From Diploptera punctata (lineage: Eukaryota > Arthropoda > Insecta > Blattodea > Blaberidae), in the NCBI GenBank assembly GCA_030220185.1, contig JASPKZ010003844.1, positions 5,363,501 to 5,427,500 of the forward strand: a DNA stretch of 64,000 nt, read 5' to 3'. A program made the translations under genes and the position numbers. The notes beneath the pieces were generated by a model. It saw only the letters and a program-made list of their open reading frames with translations, was not told the DNA's origin and did no database searches. How positions within the stretch are numbered: the stretch's first letter is position 1; each line of letters starts with the position of its first letter. This document shows, one piece after another, positions 41,985 to 52,384 of the stretch.

Positions 41985-42235
41985 TTATTTTCTCAAATCT
42001 CTAGCTTCCATACTTCTCTTCACTCCATCCATCCATCGTTCTCTAGATCTGCCTCTTTCACTTCTTCCATTAGCTTTCCAATTAAGGATCTTCTCTGTTA
42101 TTCTCTCTTCTTTCATTCTTATGAGGTGTCCATACCATTTCAAATGTTTTTCTTCTATTTTTCCTAATATTTTTTTTTCAACTTGCATAATTTTATTTAA
42201 TAAACAAATTTCATCGTTATAACTTTCATGAAAGA
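41985..42235 (-). pseudogene. LINE RT tail fragment
   Basis: A 109-codon minus-strand frame encodes DEICLLNKIMQVEKKILGKI, EEKHLKWYGHLIRMKEERIT and RSERGRSRERWMDGVKRSME ending ARDLRK. This is the 'LkWYGHl.RM...R..GR.r.rW.dgv...m..R.L' block of several LINEs. No tail repeat is visible at its low end. Confidence 0.7.
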
Positions 42236-42240
42236 GTGCT

Positions 42241-42984
42241 ATATATGTATTCTTATTTTTATGCTGGATAAAGTATAAGCTATATGTTAATTCGCGAGGA
42301 AGAAGGAAATTCAAGGGAAAGAAATTACTTGGGAAGTCGACCGTTGTTAGTACATAATAAAGGCAAGATATGAATAGATTTAGTACCCTGGCACGAGAGT
42401 TGGGGCGGTCACATTGTGTCGCACTGGACAGTCGTACTTTGCATTTAACTATGCGCTCCGCTATTATGTAGCATGGGAACTGCTACACTTTCCGTTTCCG
42501 TACAAATATTATCATTTATAACAACCCCCAGACGCATGCCACCCGATACAAAACATCCCCACAGCGTTCTTCACTAAAAATTGTCTTCAGTGTGGTCACA
42601 ATGAACATGCCAGACCGTCTCCCCCCCCCCCCATTCACCAAGTGAATGCAATGTTCAACTCACAGCGCGTCACATAGTAAATAAGCGTGGCATATAAAAC
42701 ATGTGTATGAATTATAACATATTGCAATAATGACAACCACAAAAAATCAGAGAAAAATAGGGTTTATTAGAAATTAGAAATTCATTTGGATTTAATACTT
42801 TGAATAAATAAATGTGGGATTTCTGATGTAGTGAGGTCATAAGAGAGATTCCATAATTATTTATATCGTTCGTCTAATATAGTCTGAGCTTCCGGTATTA
42901 AATATTAAATATTGATAAATTGGTCCTCAGTCTGGTCTAGAGGTAGACATTTAATTTTCTAGAATATAAATGGATTCCTTAACT
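42241..42984. other. Intergenic; GC-richer patch and poly-C run
   Basis: About 42390-42660 is more GC-rich than the surroundings and has a 13-C run near 42619. No gene or known repeat was recognised. Confidence 0.4.
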
Positions 42985-43130
42985 TAATTATTGCCCACCG
43001 CTTGGTATAGGAATACAGTACTAGTTGTCTTGGACTCACCGGACTAGGGTACTATATTGGTTAGAAGAAGTTTCTTCGGTGAAGGTTTTGTAAGATAAAT
43101 TCCAGGAAACTCTAGCTCCCAAATAGTCTA
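42985..43130 (+). mobile_element. Degenerate SINE-A head and centre
   Basis: TGCCCACCGCTTGGTATAGG, TTCTTCGGTGAAGGTTTTGT, AAGATAAATTCCAGGAAACT and GCTCCCAAATAGTC follow the SINE-A order (GTCCACCGCTGTGG..., CTGGGTGAGG..., AAGACAAATGTCAGGAAAACT..., GGCCCAAACGGTC). The tail is missing. Confidence 0.6.
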
Positions 43131-43134
43131 TCAT

Positions 43135-43729
<595 letters not shown>

Positions 43730-44071
43730 GTCCACCGCTGTGGTCTCGAGGTAGCGTGCTGCCTTGTCACACAGCGGCACGGGTTCGATCCCCGCTGGGG
43801 ACAGTTTTTCTGGATAAGGTTTTTATCGGGGTTTTTCCTCACCTGTAAGACAAATGTCAGGAAAACTTTAAGGCCCAAACGGTCCCCGAAATCATACGGC
43901 CATTATAATCATCATCATACTTATTATCATCATCATCATCGTCCTTCACCGGTGTGGAAAGCAACGGGAAGCTACCACACCTACAATTCCCTAGTAAAGT
44001 TGTAAAGCATAGCATGAACATGCTATGATTGCAGTGAAAGACCTGCCCTCGGACAGAATTACTATGGATGG
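43730..44071 (+). mobile_element. SINE-A, full length, inserted in an ATT microsatellite
   Basis: Intact order: GTCCACCGCTGTGGTCTCGA, GGCACGGGTTCGATCCCCGC (box B), AAGGTTTTTATCGGGGTTTT, CCTCACCTGTAAGACAAATG, CACCGGTGTGGAAAGCAACG, AGACCTGCCCTCGGACAGAA, ACTATGGATGG. ATT repeats continue on both sides, so the target duplication is hidden in the repeat. Confidence 0.93.
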
Positions 44072-44122
<51 letters not shown>

Positions 44123-44218
44123 TTCATTATTAATTATTATTATTTTCATTATTAATTATTATTATTTTCATTATTAATTATTATTATTTTCATTATTAAT
44201 AATAATTATTATTATTAT
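44072..44218. repeat. ATT run grading into a ~22-bp tandem repeat
   Basis: About 16 ATT units, then four copies of TTTTCATTATTAATTATTAT-type units of about 22 bp (44121-44205), then ATT/AAT. It looks like local expansion of a mutated ATT tract. Confidence 0.85.
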
Positions 44219-44454
44219 ACCACATTTTATTGTTTGATATTAATATATTGTACGACTTTATGGTATGTGTTGTCATAAATGTTCGTTTTGTCTGGAAAAT
44301 GAACTAGGTAATGAATTGTTACTTCATCAGGGAAGGCCCTCCGGTGTCCTTGTATGTATCCAGATTAATTTTATCCTCTTAGAGTCTGGTCGGAGTTGGA
44401 CAAGTAAAAGGGTTCTGTTAAAGTAAGACAACTATATAACCAACTAATTTAATG
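44219..44454. other. Intergenic, nothing recognised
   Basis: No frame or repeat match. Confidence 0.4.
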
Positions 44455-44592
44455 GAATTATAGAGTCCAGAGGTTCATGGCTACTTGGACGTTACGTCTC
44501 CATAGATACCTATCCTGAATTAAAAATTTCCAATCATTACAATTCTCCTCCCTCCAATCACGGTTAATATTATACTCCCACATCATTCTTGG
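44455..44592 (-). pseudogene. GTTA-LINE 3' end, decayed
   Basis: Plus-strand AACCAACTAATTTAATGG (tail), GAGGTTCATGGCTACTTGGA, CTCCATAGATACCTATCCTG, CCAATCATTACAATTCTCCT and TCCCACATCATTCTTGG match the minus-strand end of the family (PRMMWE, WRLY, MNL). Confidence 0.65.
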
Positions 44593-44597
44593 CACGT

Positions 44598-44640
<43 letters not shown>
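44598..44640. repeat. (CA)n microsatellite
   Basis: About 19 CA units, ending in ATATATA. Confidence 0.95.
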
Positions 44641-44646
44641 TATATA

Positions 44647-44886
44647 TAGTAATTCTGCCCGAGGGTAGGTCTTTCACTGCAATCATTGCATTTTCATGCT
44701 ATGCTTTGCAGCTTTACTAGGGAATTGTAGGTGTGGTAGCTTCCCGTTGCTTTCCACACCGGTGAAAGATGATGATGATGATGATGATAATGATAATGAT
44801 AAGGATGATGATGGCCATATGATTTCGGGGACCGTTTGGGCCTTAAAGTTTTTCTGACATTTGTCTTACAGGTGAGGAAAAACCCC

Positions 44887-44887
<1 letters not shown>
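44647..44887 (-). mobile_element. SINE-A lacking the tRNA head
   Basis: Plus-strand ATAGTAATTCTGCCCGAGGG, CATGCTATGCTTTGCAGCTT, CCCGTTGCTTTCCACACCGG, the GAT linker and GACATTTGTCTTACAGGTGA end at AGGAAAAACCCCG, where a TA run (44886-44922) begins. It is 5'-truncated within the central domain. Confidence 0.9.

Positions 44888-44922
<35 letters not shown>
44886..44922. repeat. (TA)n microsatellite
   Basis: About 18 TA units at the truncated SINE-A end. Confidence 0.95.
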
Positions 44923-44982
<60 letters not shown>

Positions 44983-45099
44983 ATACAATTTCAAATTTGT
45001 TTATATCAAAAAAATCACTTAACTACCCCAGAGAATAAACAATGTTATTTTGGATGCATGCTAGAAAATTGTTTATTGTTATTTTTAATTTTTGTCAAA

Positions 45100-45467
45100 A
45101 AATATGTCCTCTAAACTAAACTAAACTCCAAGGCGCAACAGGTCTAAGGAAGGCCCTTGGCCTACCAGCCGGCCGCTAGCCTCATATCCATATGTGTTAA
45201 TCACAGAGGTAGACGATCATCCAGCCAGTGTAGAGGTGACATGTGGTCAGCATGTGGGGTCCCCCAGCCGTTATAGGTGGTTTCTCAACCCGGAACCGCT
45301 ACTTGTTGTAGCTACCCAAATGCCTCACGATGCTGGGTAGGCACCGGTTCCATACTGGTCGAAAATTCCATGAGAAAATTTATTTCCCTATGTAGACTCG
45401 AACCAGCGGAAGTCCAATATCTCTGCGCCAATGTATCCTACCTTAACTATTCGAAATATGTCCTCTA
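45100..45467 (-). mobile_element. SINE-C with perfect 14-bp target duplication
   Basis: Minus-strand body 45114-45453. Low end (plus strand) AACTCCAAGGCGCAACAGGT, GGCCTACCAGCCGGCCGCTA, CACAGAGGTAGACGATCATC, CCAGCCGTTATAGGTGGTTT, CCTCACGATGCTGGGTAGGC. High end TAGACTCGAACCAGCG (box B complement) and CTACCTTAACTATTC (remains of box A). AAATATGTCCTCTA is duplicated exactly at 45100-45113 and 45454-45467. Confidence 0.95.
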
Positions 45468-46022
45468 TCTTCTGTGAAATGCTATAATCTAATTTTATAA
45501 CACCCTATATAAATGCTTATCAGTAACGGAAGTGTTCTCTTGTAGAGGATGATAATCAGATGAATCTGCTTGTCGAGCAGGAGAGGGTTGGGCATGCAGA
45601 TTGTGATAAATATTTGTGACCACACAGCGACTGCAATTCAATCACGAGACCAAACTCAAAAACCCTCCAAGTACAGTCGGTATAAATCATAGAGGTATAA
45701 ATGTTAAATTGTTCTTACTATCTTTCATTCGTTCGAGTAACCATTTCTGAGAACAGACTTGTATAAACTAGGCTATACAAAATAAGAAAAACACAATGAA
45801 ATCATATCAAATCATATTAAACAATAATCAAATGAATCAAAATTAGGTTACATTATGTATTTACAAATTAAAGACAGTCCCTAAATATTTATTCAATACA
45901 AATTCGCTCTAATTGATCTTTCATGTAGTGAGTTCTACATAATTCAGTACACAATATGCGAAAAAAAAAAAAAAGATAAGTAAATTTTTCTCAGATTTAT
46001 TCATTTCCATGTAACTTTTAGA
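45468..46022. other. Intergenic, nothing recognised
   Basis: No frame or repeat match. A 15-A run lies near 45960. Confidence 0.45.
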
Positions 46023-47110
46023 ACATCATCATCATCATCCATGCAAGTATTAGGCCGTGTGGCCTGTTACGGTCTCAAAGAGGAATTTTCCATCCAGCGC
46101 ATTTTTGGACGTATCAGCGATCTTTTGTCTTGGGGGCAGTACCGAAGTATGGCTTTTGGAATTCTATGAGACGGTATTCGTTGAAGATGGGCTTTCCAGT
46201 TGTTCTGGTAGTTTTGTATATGGTGAAGAATGGGTTCTACATCCAACTCTTCCATAATTTCCTCATTTCTTTTATGGTCCCACTTTGTGTAGCCTGCTGT
46301 ACGGCGCATAAATCGCATCTCATTTGCTGTTATTCGGCTGTCATCTCTTCTTTGTATTGTCCATGCTTCACTACCATATCTTAATACTGGTCTTGCGAGA
46401 ACCTTATAAAGCCGTAATCTTGTGTTCTTCTGTACTAAAGATGGTTTCATTATACTGTTAATTATCCCCGTTGTTTTTGTAAAATTTGTGATTTTCTTTG
46501 ATATATCAGCTTCATCTTGAAATGTTAAATTATAACCCAAATAATTAAATTCGTTTACTCGTTCTAAAATTTCATCATCCAAAATAATTTTGCTAGATAT
46601 AGGATATTTCCCACAAAAGGCCATCACTTTAGTTTTCTTTGTATTGATTTCCATATTGTGCCTTTTTGCAATTATATTAAAATTGTGTATAGAATACTGT
46701 AAATCTGTTTCTGTTGGAGCTATTAATATCAAATAATCTGCAAAAAGCAAAGAGTCTTATTTTATGGTTTCTATTAATGTGGATAGAACCGTGTCTCATC
46801 TGTCGCCAATCTTGGAGTATTCTATCCATGTCTATGATAAAGAGGAAGGGCGAGAGGCCACATCCTTGTCTTACGCCCCTATTAATTTCGGTCTATTCTG
46901 TTTGTGTGTTATTGATTCGAATTGAAATCAAATTTGTTTTATAGATATTGTATACATTTAAAATATGTTGTTGTGGTAGATTAATGTTAGCTAAAATTTC
47001 CAACAGTTGGTTCTACTGATTTTGTCGAAGGCTTTTTTTAAGTCTACAAAAGCTGAATGTGTTTCTACATTGAACTCCCTGTGTTTTCTATTAATAATTT
47101 CATGGATAAA
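46023..47110 (-). pseudogene. GAT-LINE with most of the RT domain, longest copy
   Basis: From the high end on the minus strand: VDLKKAFD-type motif A near 47035-47060, NRGVRQGCGLSPFLFIIDMD (motif B) near 46830-46890, then a 227-codon open frame (46067-46750). This frame starts MLFADYLILIAPTETDLQYS (motif C, FADY where FADD is required) and continues NMEINTKKTKVMAF, VNEFNYLGYNLTFQDEADIS, TRLRLYKVLARPVLRYGSEA, RITANEMRFMRRTAGYTKWD and RNEEIMEELDVEPILHHIQN, ending IRPKMRWMENSSLRP. The 3' UTR has the conserved GAT-LINE end and a GAT tail (plus-strand CATCATCATCATCC, 46025-46038). Stops and frameshifts lie upstream of 46750. The second catalytic Asp of motif C is lost, so the copy is dead. Confidence 0.88.
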
Positions 47111-47205
47111 TAACCATTATGTTATTTTAGAACATAAGATGGATTAAATAAAATTAAATAAATTTAAATTAATTCAAATGATATTAAATTTAATTAATTT
47201 TATTG

Positions 47206-47790
47206 CATTATACATACATACATAGTATTCTGCCCAAAGAGCAGGTCACTCACTACAAATTCAGCATTATCCACTCTTTCCTTTACTCTACTTTCCTTTT
47301 TTGTATCCGCTACAAACCATTTATTTTAATATTGTCTATCATCTTATGTCTTTTTCTGCCTATAACTTTCTTTCCGTTGACCATTCCTTCTAGGGCATCC
47401 GTCAACAAGCAGTTTCTTCATAGTCCCAGTGGCCAATCCAATTTATTTTCCTCCTCTTTAAGTTCCAGCATTGTTCTTCCTTCACCCACCCTGTCTAGAA
47501 CATGTATTTTTTAATTTGTCTGCCCATTTTATACGTTCCATCTTTCTCCATAACCACCAAAAGCTTCCAGTCGCTTTTCCTCATTCCGTCGTAATGTCCA
47601 AGTTTCTGTACCATACAATGCTAAACTCCACACAAAGCACTTCCCTAGCCTCTTCCGTAATTATTTTGCCAACGGTCCGCAGAAAATGCTCCTCTCCTTG
47701 TTAAAAGCTTCTTTTGTCATTTGTCTGACCTCTGCTTACTTCTTGACCGCACCTCAATACATGATATTATATGTTTTAAAATAAAATGTT
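47206..47790 (-). pseudogene. GTAT-LINE RT tail; 3' end shared with SINE-A
   Basis: Minus-strand remnants: VWSLALYGTETWTLRRNE near 47590-47640, WRKMERIKWADKLKN near 47515-47555, and, further on, KRKKRWIGHW-like and GKVNGKRGRGRKR-like pieces in shifted frames. They are related to the 'ALYGaETWTLr..dekrLeafEmW.wRRM.kI.WtDk..N' LINE tail. The 3' end reads, on the minus strand, AGTGAGTGACCTGCTCTTTG then GGCAGAATACTATGTATGTA, with TGTA repeats. This lines up with the SINE-A tail CAGTGAAAGACCTGCCCTCGGGCAGAATTACTATGGATGG (shown only for comparison, in parts). It is 5'-truncated and multiply frameshifted. Confidence 0.75.
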
Positions 47791-48270
47791 GCATCGTTGT
47801 TGAGTACAAAATCGCATATAAAAAGTATTCTGGAAATTATCTTGCATGTAGAGTGTTTATGCAGTTGAATCCAATAAGAATAAACTTTTGATCGTTCCAA
47901 TAGAACAAATATATCACTATCTAATGAGACAAGGAATTAAAGAAAGAAAAAACTTTAACCAGATTAAAGATATGTTGTTTGAGAGTTCAATAGTAGAGTT
48001 CCATGCACAGTATATGTCACAGTTAGTGACCTCTAGTTTAATTCTAGTGAGATATTCCCAATTTAGAAAGGCTATCTTACATCGAATATATAGAGCATTT
48101 AAATTCACAAATAAGTGGAACTGAGTACTCGTTGATAAGTTGATAATTAAATACTTTGATTGAAGTAATTTTTGTACATTTGTGTTGTTGGCATCATCAA
48201 TTATCTGTTGTGCATTTTACCAACATTGGCTAAAATTCATAAATTCTCGATACTTTTGAAAATATACGTC
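47791..48270. other. Intergenic, nothing recognised
   Basis: A 78-codon frame at 47888-48124 shows no family signature. Confidence 0.4.
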
Positions 48271-48623
48271 TCGCGCCGTAGCCGAGTGGTTAAGGCAAGA
48301 AGCCTTGGCGCAGAGCTAGGACTTAGCGCTGGTTCTGGTTCGAGTTCCCATGGAGGAAGGAATTTTCTCATGGGATTTCGGCCAGTATGGGAACGGTGCC
48401 CACCCAGCATCGTGAGGCATTTGGGTAGCTACTATAAGTAGCGACTCTAGGTTTAGAAGACCAGCTATAACGGCTGGGGGACCTGACATTCTGACCACAT
48501 GTCACCCCTACATTGGCTAGATGAACGTCTACCTCTGTGATTAACACATATGGTTGTGAGGCCAGCAGCCGGCTGGTAGGCCAAGGGCCTTGTAGGCCTG
48601 TCGCGCTTGGATTTTTTTTTAAA
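48271..48623 (+). mobile_element. SINE-C, full length
   Basis: The head is class-II-tRNA-like (GCGCCGTAGCCGAGTGGTTA as box A region; CTGGTTCGAGTTCCC as box B; about 50 bp between, longer than in SINE-A or B). This suggests a tRNA-Leu/Ser ancestor. The body follows with TTTCTCATGGGATTTCGGCC, CCAGCATCGTGAGGCATTTG, CCAGCTATAACGGCTGGGGG, CCACATGTCACCCCTACATT, GAGGCCAGCAGCCGGCTGGT and GGCCTGTCGCGCTTGG, then T/A-rich sequence. A convincing target duplication was not found for this copy; it is clear for those at 45.1 and 61.5 kb. Confidence 0.92.
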
Positions 48624-48873
48624 GTTTACATGGAGTTTATTATTTTATAATGTTGACATATGTATCTTGAACTTTGTAAGAAACGGACAGACTAGTACCC
48701 TTAGGATCTGAAGTTCGATTCCCGACAAATCATAAAATTTGTCTTTATGTGTAGAGTTCAGAACTTATTCCACGCAATCTTATGGGGACAACAGAGTAGC
48801 TTAAAATTCATCGGAGAACATATTGTTTAAACAACTCACCTCATAGGATTCATGCTTCCATGATATCGCGATT

Positions 48874-49221
48874 TCAAACATAATCATGTTCATCGTCAGC
48901 CATAACTCCGACTGATGAAATTCTTCGGCCGTCAACTATTCTATTGTCGCCATCTTCAGTGCTGCCATCTGTGGTTGAATTTATGAACTTCGAAATCAAT
49001 GTAATTTCGTTAGGGATATCAAAATTCATTGATCTATTTTTGTTTTTCTGAATGTATATTTTTTCCCAAACTGTCAATTCCAAAGGTTTCTCTACTTGTT
49101 TTAAAAGTTTAGCTTCTCTTCCAATTTTATGATGTTCTAATAAACTATGTGCAGCAATTGCAGATTTTTCAATTTCACAATTTTTAATATTTCTGAAATG
49201 TTCTTTTGTCCGAATTTCCAT
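48874..49221 (-). pseudogene. Penelope-like GIY-YIG region C-terminus, left copy
   Basis: The 115-codon frame encodes RTKEHFRNIKNCEIEKSAIA, AHSLLEHHKIGREAKLLKQV, EKPLELTVWEKIYIQKNKNR, SMNFDIPNEITLISKF and a hydrophilic end DEHDYV. The 'R.KEH.rnIkn....SaiA.H...h.H' and 'L.vwEkiyI.k.k...mN.D' pattern is the C-terminal half of the GIY-YIG endonuclease that follows the RT in Penelope-like elements. The GIY-YIG box itself and the RT are missing. The first Met lies in the spacer, so it is only the truncation point, not a real start. Family assignment is by recalled pattern. Confidence 0.8.
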
Positions 49222-49494
49222 AGTTTATTAGAACATCATAAAATTGGAAGAGAAGCTAAACTTTTAAAACAAGTAGAGAAACCTTTGGAATTGACAGTTT
49301 GGGAAAAAATATACATTCAGAAAAACAAAAATAGATCAATGAATTTTGATATCCCTAACGAAATTACATTGATTTCGAAGTTCATAAATTCAACCATAGA
49401 TGGCAGCACTGAAGATGGCGACAATAGAATAGTTGACGGCCGAAGAATTTCATCAGTCGGAGTTATGGCTGACGATGAACATGATTATGTTTGA
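49207..49494 (+). pseudogene. Penelope-like GIY-YIG region C-terminus, right copy
   Basis: Same protein as the left copy from SLLEHHKIGREAKLLKQVEK onward, with one visible residue change (STIDGS versus STTDGS). Upstream of that point the frame runs through the spacer in antisense and has no meaning. This copy is thus truncated about 24 codons later than the left one. At the junction, CATAGTTTATTAG of the right copy begins where the left copy, read in the other direction, has ...CTATGGAAATTC. The bases CATAGTTTATT occur on both sides of the switch. Confidence 0.8.
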
Positions 49495-49789
49495 AATCGC
49501 GATATCATGGAAGCATGAATCCTATGAGGTGAGTTGTTTAAACAATATGTTCTCCGATGAATTTTAATGATTATACCTCATAATGTTTACTTCCCAACAT
49601 TAATTAAAAAAAAACAGAGTAGCTGTTTGATATGAAAAACAGTGAAATCCAGTTGAAAATAAACTGAAAATAAGGTCGAGGGACTACGTCACCTTAACCA
49701 TGTAACTCTCTTTATTGTAACCTGACAACCAGTGACAGTAACCACTTCAGTCAACTTTGGCTCTTATGTGTTGTATGGCCACATATTTG

Positions 49790-49930
49790 TCATCATCATC
49801 AGCAGCATCAAGGATTAGACCTTAAGGTCTCGTGCTAGAATTGGTCTGTTCATATTTTACTGGTTCTTCCTACATTTATTCGTCCTAGTGTTTTGTAATG
49901 AAGAATCTGTTTCGGAATTCTATTGTTTGT
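49790..49930 (-). pseudogene. GAT-LINE 3' end, short
   Basis: Minus-strand RNSETDSSLQNTRTNKCRKN-like coding remnant, then the family's 3' end (plus-strand CAAGGATTAGACCTTAAGGT) and CATCATCATCAGCAGCATCA as tail. Confidence 0.55.
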
Positions 49931-50559
49931 ATTATTCTATTGGATTACATATTAACTAAATGTATTAAATATATGTTTTGAAACTTATAATGAAGCTACA
50001 ATTGTATGAAAACATCTTCAAAACGATTTAATTGTAGCTAAAATTTTTTAGGGACCTAGGATAGTTTAGCATGATATTGAGTCCTGAGTGTACAATCAGA
50101 GGGATTAGCAAGGTGTCAGGGCGCTTCAGTCAAGAGTGAAATTCTCGCCCCACGGTTTTAAATTAAACCTAGAGAATGGGGCGGTGCGCTAGATCACTAA
50201 TTTAGAAGAGTAGATAAATAGGGAGGTGCTTTTGTGACGGGGAGAGTGACGTCATACACCCCTTACTTGTATTACTTTTCAATCCAGTCACTAGGGGGAT
50301 GCAAACAATCCCGTCAGAAAATTACTTTTTTCTGGAGTGAGATTTGGCCATTAAATTTCATATCGCGCCTTTTAACTTTTGTTTGTACTTAAAAACATCA
50401 CGAGTCCTTGGTTGTCAGATTGGAAAAGGATATAGGCTTTTTTTATTATCATAAATTAAAAAACATTCAGGCTAGTTCATATTTTTAGATAATTGCTCAA
50501 AGTTCCGACCTCAAGACCTATGAATCAAAATGTATAAAACTTAAAGAACTTACTAATTG
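49931..50559. other. Intergenic, nothing recognised
   Basis: No frame or repeat match. Moderately GC-balanced at 50060-50340. Confidence 0.4.
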
Positions 50560-50815
50560 TTTGTGCTTCATTTGGGTTTGGTGGTGATGAAACGGAGCTT
50601 GGGCAGGTTTTCTCGGGGTTTTCTCCTGCCACAATTTCATTTCACCGTTTCTCCATACTTATCTCATCCACTTCGTTTCATTTCGTTCATTTGCCCCCCC
50701 CCCCCCCGTGATGACCCGTAAGGCATGGTCGGCCGGCACCCTTGTAATTCCCAGACCTCTATATAAGGGGCTTCATCTCATCTCATTTCTCGACCCGTCC
50801 CCGAGTTGGATACAA
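50560..50815 (+). mobile_element. Possible SINE-like repeat with a GGCAGG...CCTGCC centre
   Basis: GGAGCTTGGGCAGGTTTTCTCGG, then GGTTTTCTCCTGCCACAATTTC, has the same design as the SINE-A centre (GGGTGAGGTTTTTATCGG, GGTTTTTCCTCACCTGTAAG), an inverted repeat around CGGGGTTTT. A CCACTTCGTTTCATTTCGTT stretch, a ~14-C run (50696-50709) and GATGACCCGTAAGGCATGGT follow. It occurs once in the window, and no tRNA-like head was found. Confidence 0.4.
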
Positions 50816-51555
50816 GTTGAGGATATTTTTATGTTTAATTGTTTGTCCCTTTTAAAGTCTTAATCTTATTCATAGACGCTAAATACAATAAATTATGGAT
50901 ATTTTGTGTGTGTCTATCGTTGTATAGTTAAGAATCAAGGTAAAATTATGCAGAATTCACACTGGCCTAGAGTGCAAAATCTCTATCAGAAATTCAATAT
51001 GATGATCCCTATAAAGTTAGAAAGCTTCACAATAGGTAACTTGAAGATAATAGAAGACGCAAGGAGGATTTTTATGGGCGAGATAAATGGTAAAAGGACT
51101 AGATGCTGGACTAAATTTAGATAGTTTGATTGGCCAGAAAAGACATACTAAGAAGGATAGTTGAAGATCGATCTGAATAGGATATGATTCTGAAGAAGGC
51201 ATTGGCTCATTTTTATGACGAGCTGCTACGGCAGAAGTCGTTAAGGAAAAAACGTAATTACGATCAGCCCCATCAAGGGGTCGAAAATGGGGAATTCGAT
51301 TTTGAGATCACTCGATTCCAGAATAACAAATATCTAGAATTGTTTTCTAAACTATAAATGTTTTATATTTCATTAAAACGTTTCTCTTAGGTACTGATAA
51401 TAGAGATATGTTCCCATGTATATTTAAATGAAAGTAGTTGATTAAAATGCCTAATGAACTTAATTTTCTTCGATTCCAAAGGAGATAAAAATAAAGTACC
51501 GTAACCTTAATATGGGATAATTACGTAGACTTCAGGACTATTTATGAGCAATTCC
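50816..51555. other. Intergenic, nothing recognised
   Basis: A stretch at 51040-51230 with LEDNRRRKEDFYGRDKW-like coding suggests an old element remnant but is too weak to call. Confidence 0.35.
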
Positions 51556-52039
51556 ATATGTGACTGACTGACATTTACAATACACTTTTGCAGCAAAATG
51601 GTTGCATAAATATTACAATTGATTGAAATTAGGGATGTTATCTACGTGATATGATAGAGGAATAGTGTTTGGTTAAGACTGTACTTAAATATACAACTTT
51701 TGAAGAAAAACAATGCTATTTATTATCTATCAAAGTATGTGTGACTGACTGACATAAATGTCAACTCATCATGCAGCTTAACATGTTCATCTGCATCATT
51801 CTCTGAAGTGTGATTCCTAATTCAATTTTCCAAAATACCGTTTGGAGGACACATTTCAAGTTACATTCTCAATAAAAAACGAAACAAAAATCACAATTAA
51901 GACCAGAGTTATAACCTAATATATGATGTGTGACTGACTGACTACATTCTGTGACTGACTGACATATCTGAATTTTATTTAGACTTTAATATTCTGGAGC
52001 TGCAAATATTATACAAATATTACAAAATAATATGAAATT

Positions 52040-52384
52040 ATAATAGATAAGTCCACCGCTGTGGTCTCGAGGTAGCGTGCTGCCTTGTCACGCAGCGGGC
52101 CCGGGTTCGATCCCCGGTCGGGACAGTTTTCTGGGTGAGGTTTTTATCGGGGTTTTTCCTCACCTGTAAGACAAATGTCAAGAAAACTTTAAGGCCCAAA
52201 CGGTCCCCGAAACCATATGGCCATCATCATCATCATCATCATCATCCTTCACCGGTGTGGAAAGCAACGGGAAGCTACCACATCTACAGTTCCCTAGTAA
52301 AGCTGCAAGCATAGCGTGAAAATGCTATGATTGCAGTGAAAGACCTGCCCTCGGACAGAATTACTATGGATGGATAATATATAA
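52040..52384 (+). mobile_element. SINE-A, full length, 11-bp target duplication with one mismatch
   Basis: Body 52051-52373 is close to an inferred family consensus: GTCCACCGCTGTGGTCTCGA, GGGCCCGGGTTCGATCCCCG, GGTGAGGTTTTTATCGGGGT, CCTCACCTGTAAGACAAATG, CACCGGTGTGGAAAGCAACG, AGACCTGCCCTCGGACAGAA. ATAATAGATAA (52040-52050) and ATAATATATAA (52374-52384) flank it. A pair of complete Pol III boxes suggests it could be transcribed. Confidence 0.93.

Larger units (their letters stand above)
48790..49624. mobile_element. Penelope-like element: head-to-head inverted dimer with 12-bp TSD
   Basis: Two copies of the 3' part of a Penelope-like retroelement face each other. Left arm 48801-49147 (coding strand minus) and right arm 49221-49567 (coding strand plus) are both 347 bp and nearly identical as inverted repeats; the one difference noticed is ACCACAG versus ACCATAG. 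The 73-bp spacer (49148-49220) continues the coding sequence of the left copy only. Beyond the right arm lies a 45-bp extension ending in a poly-A-like run (49568-49612), absent from the left copy. AACAGAGTAGCT is repeated at 48790-48801 and 49613-49624, outside the whole structure. The dimer therefore appears to have been inserted as one unit. Confidence 0.9.
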
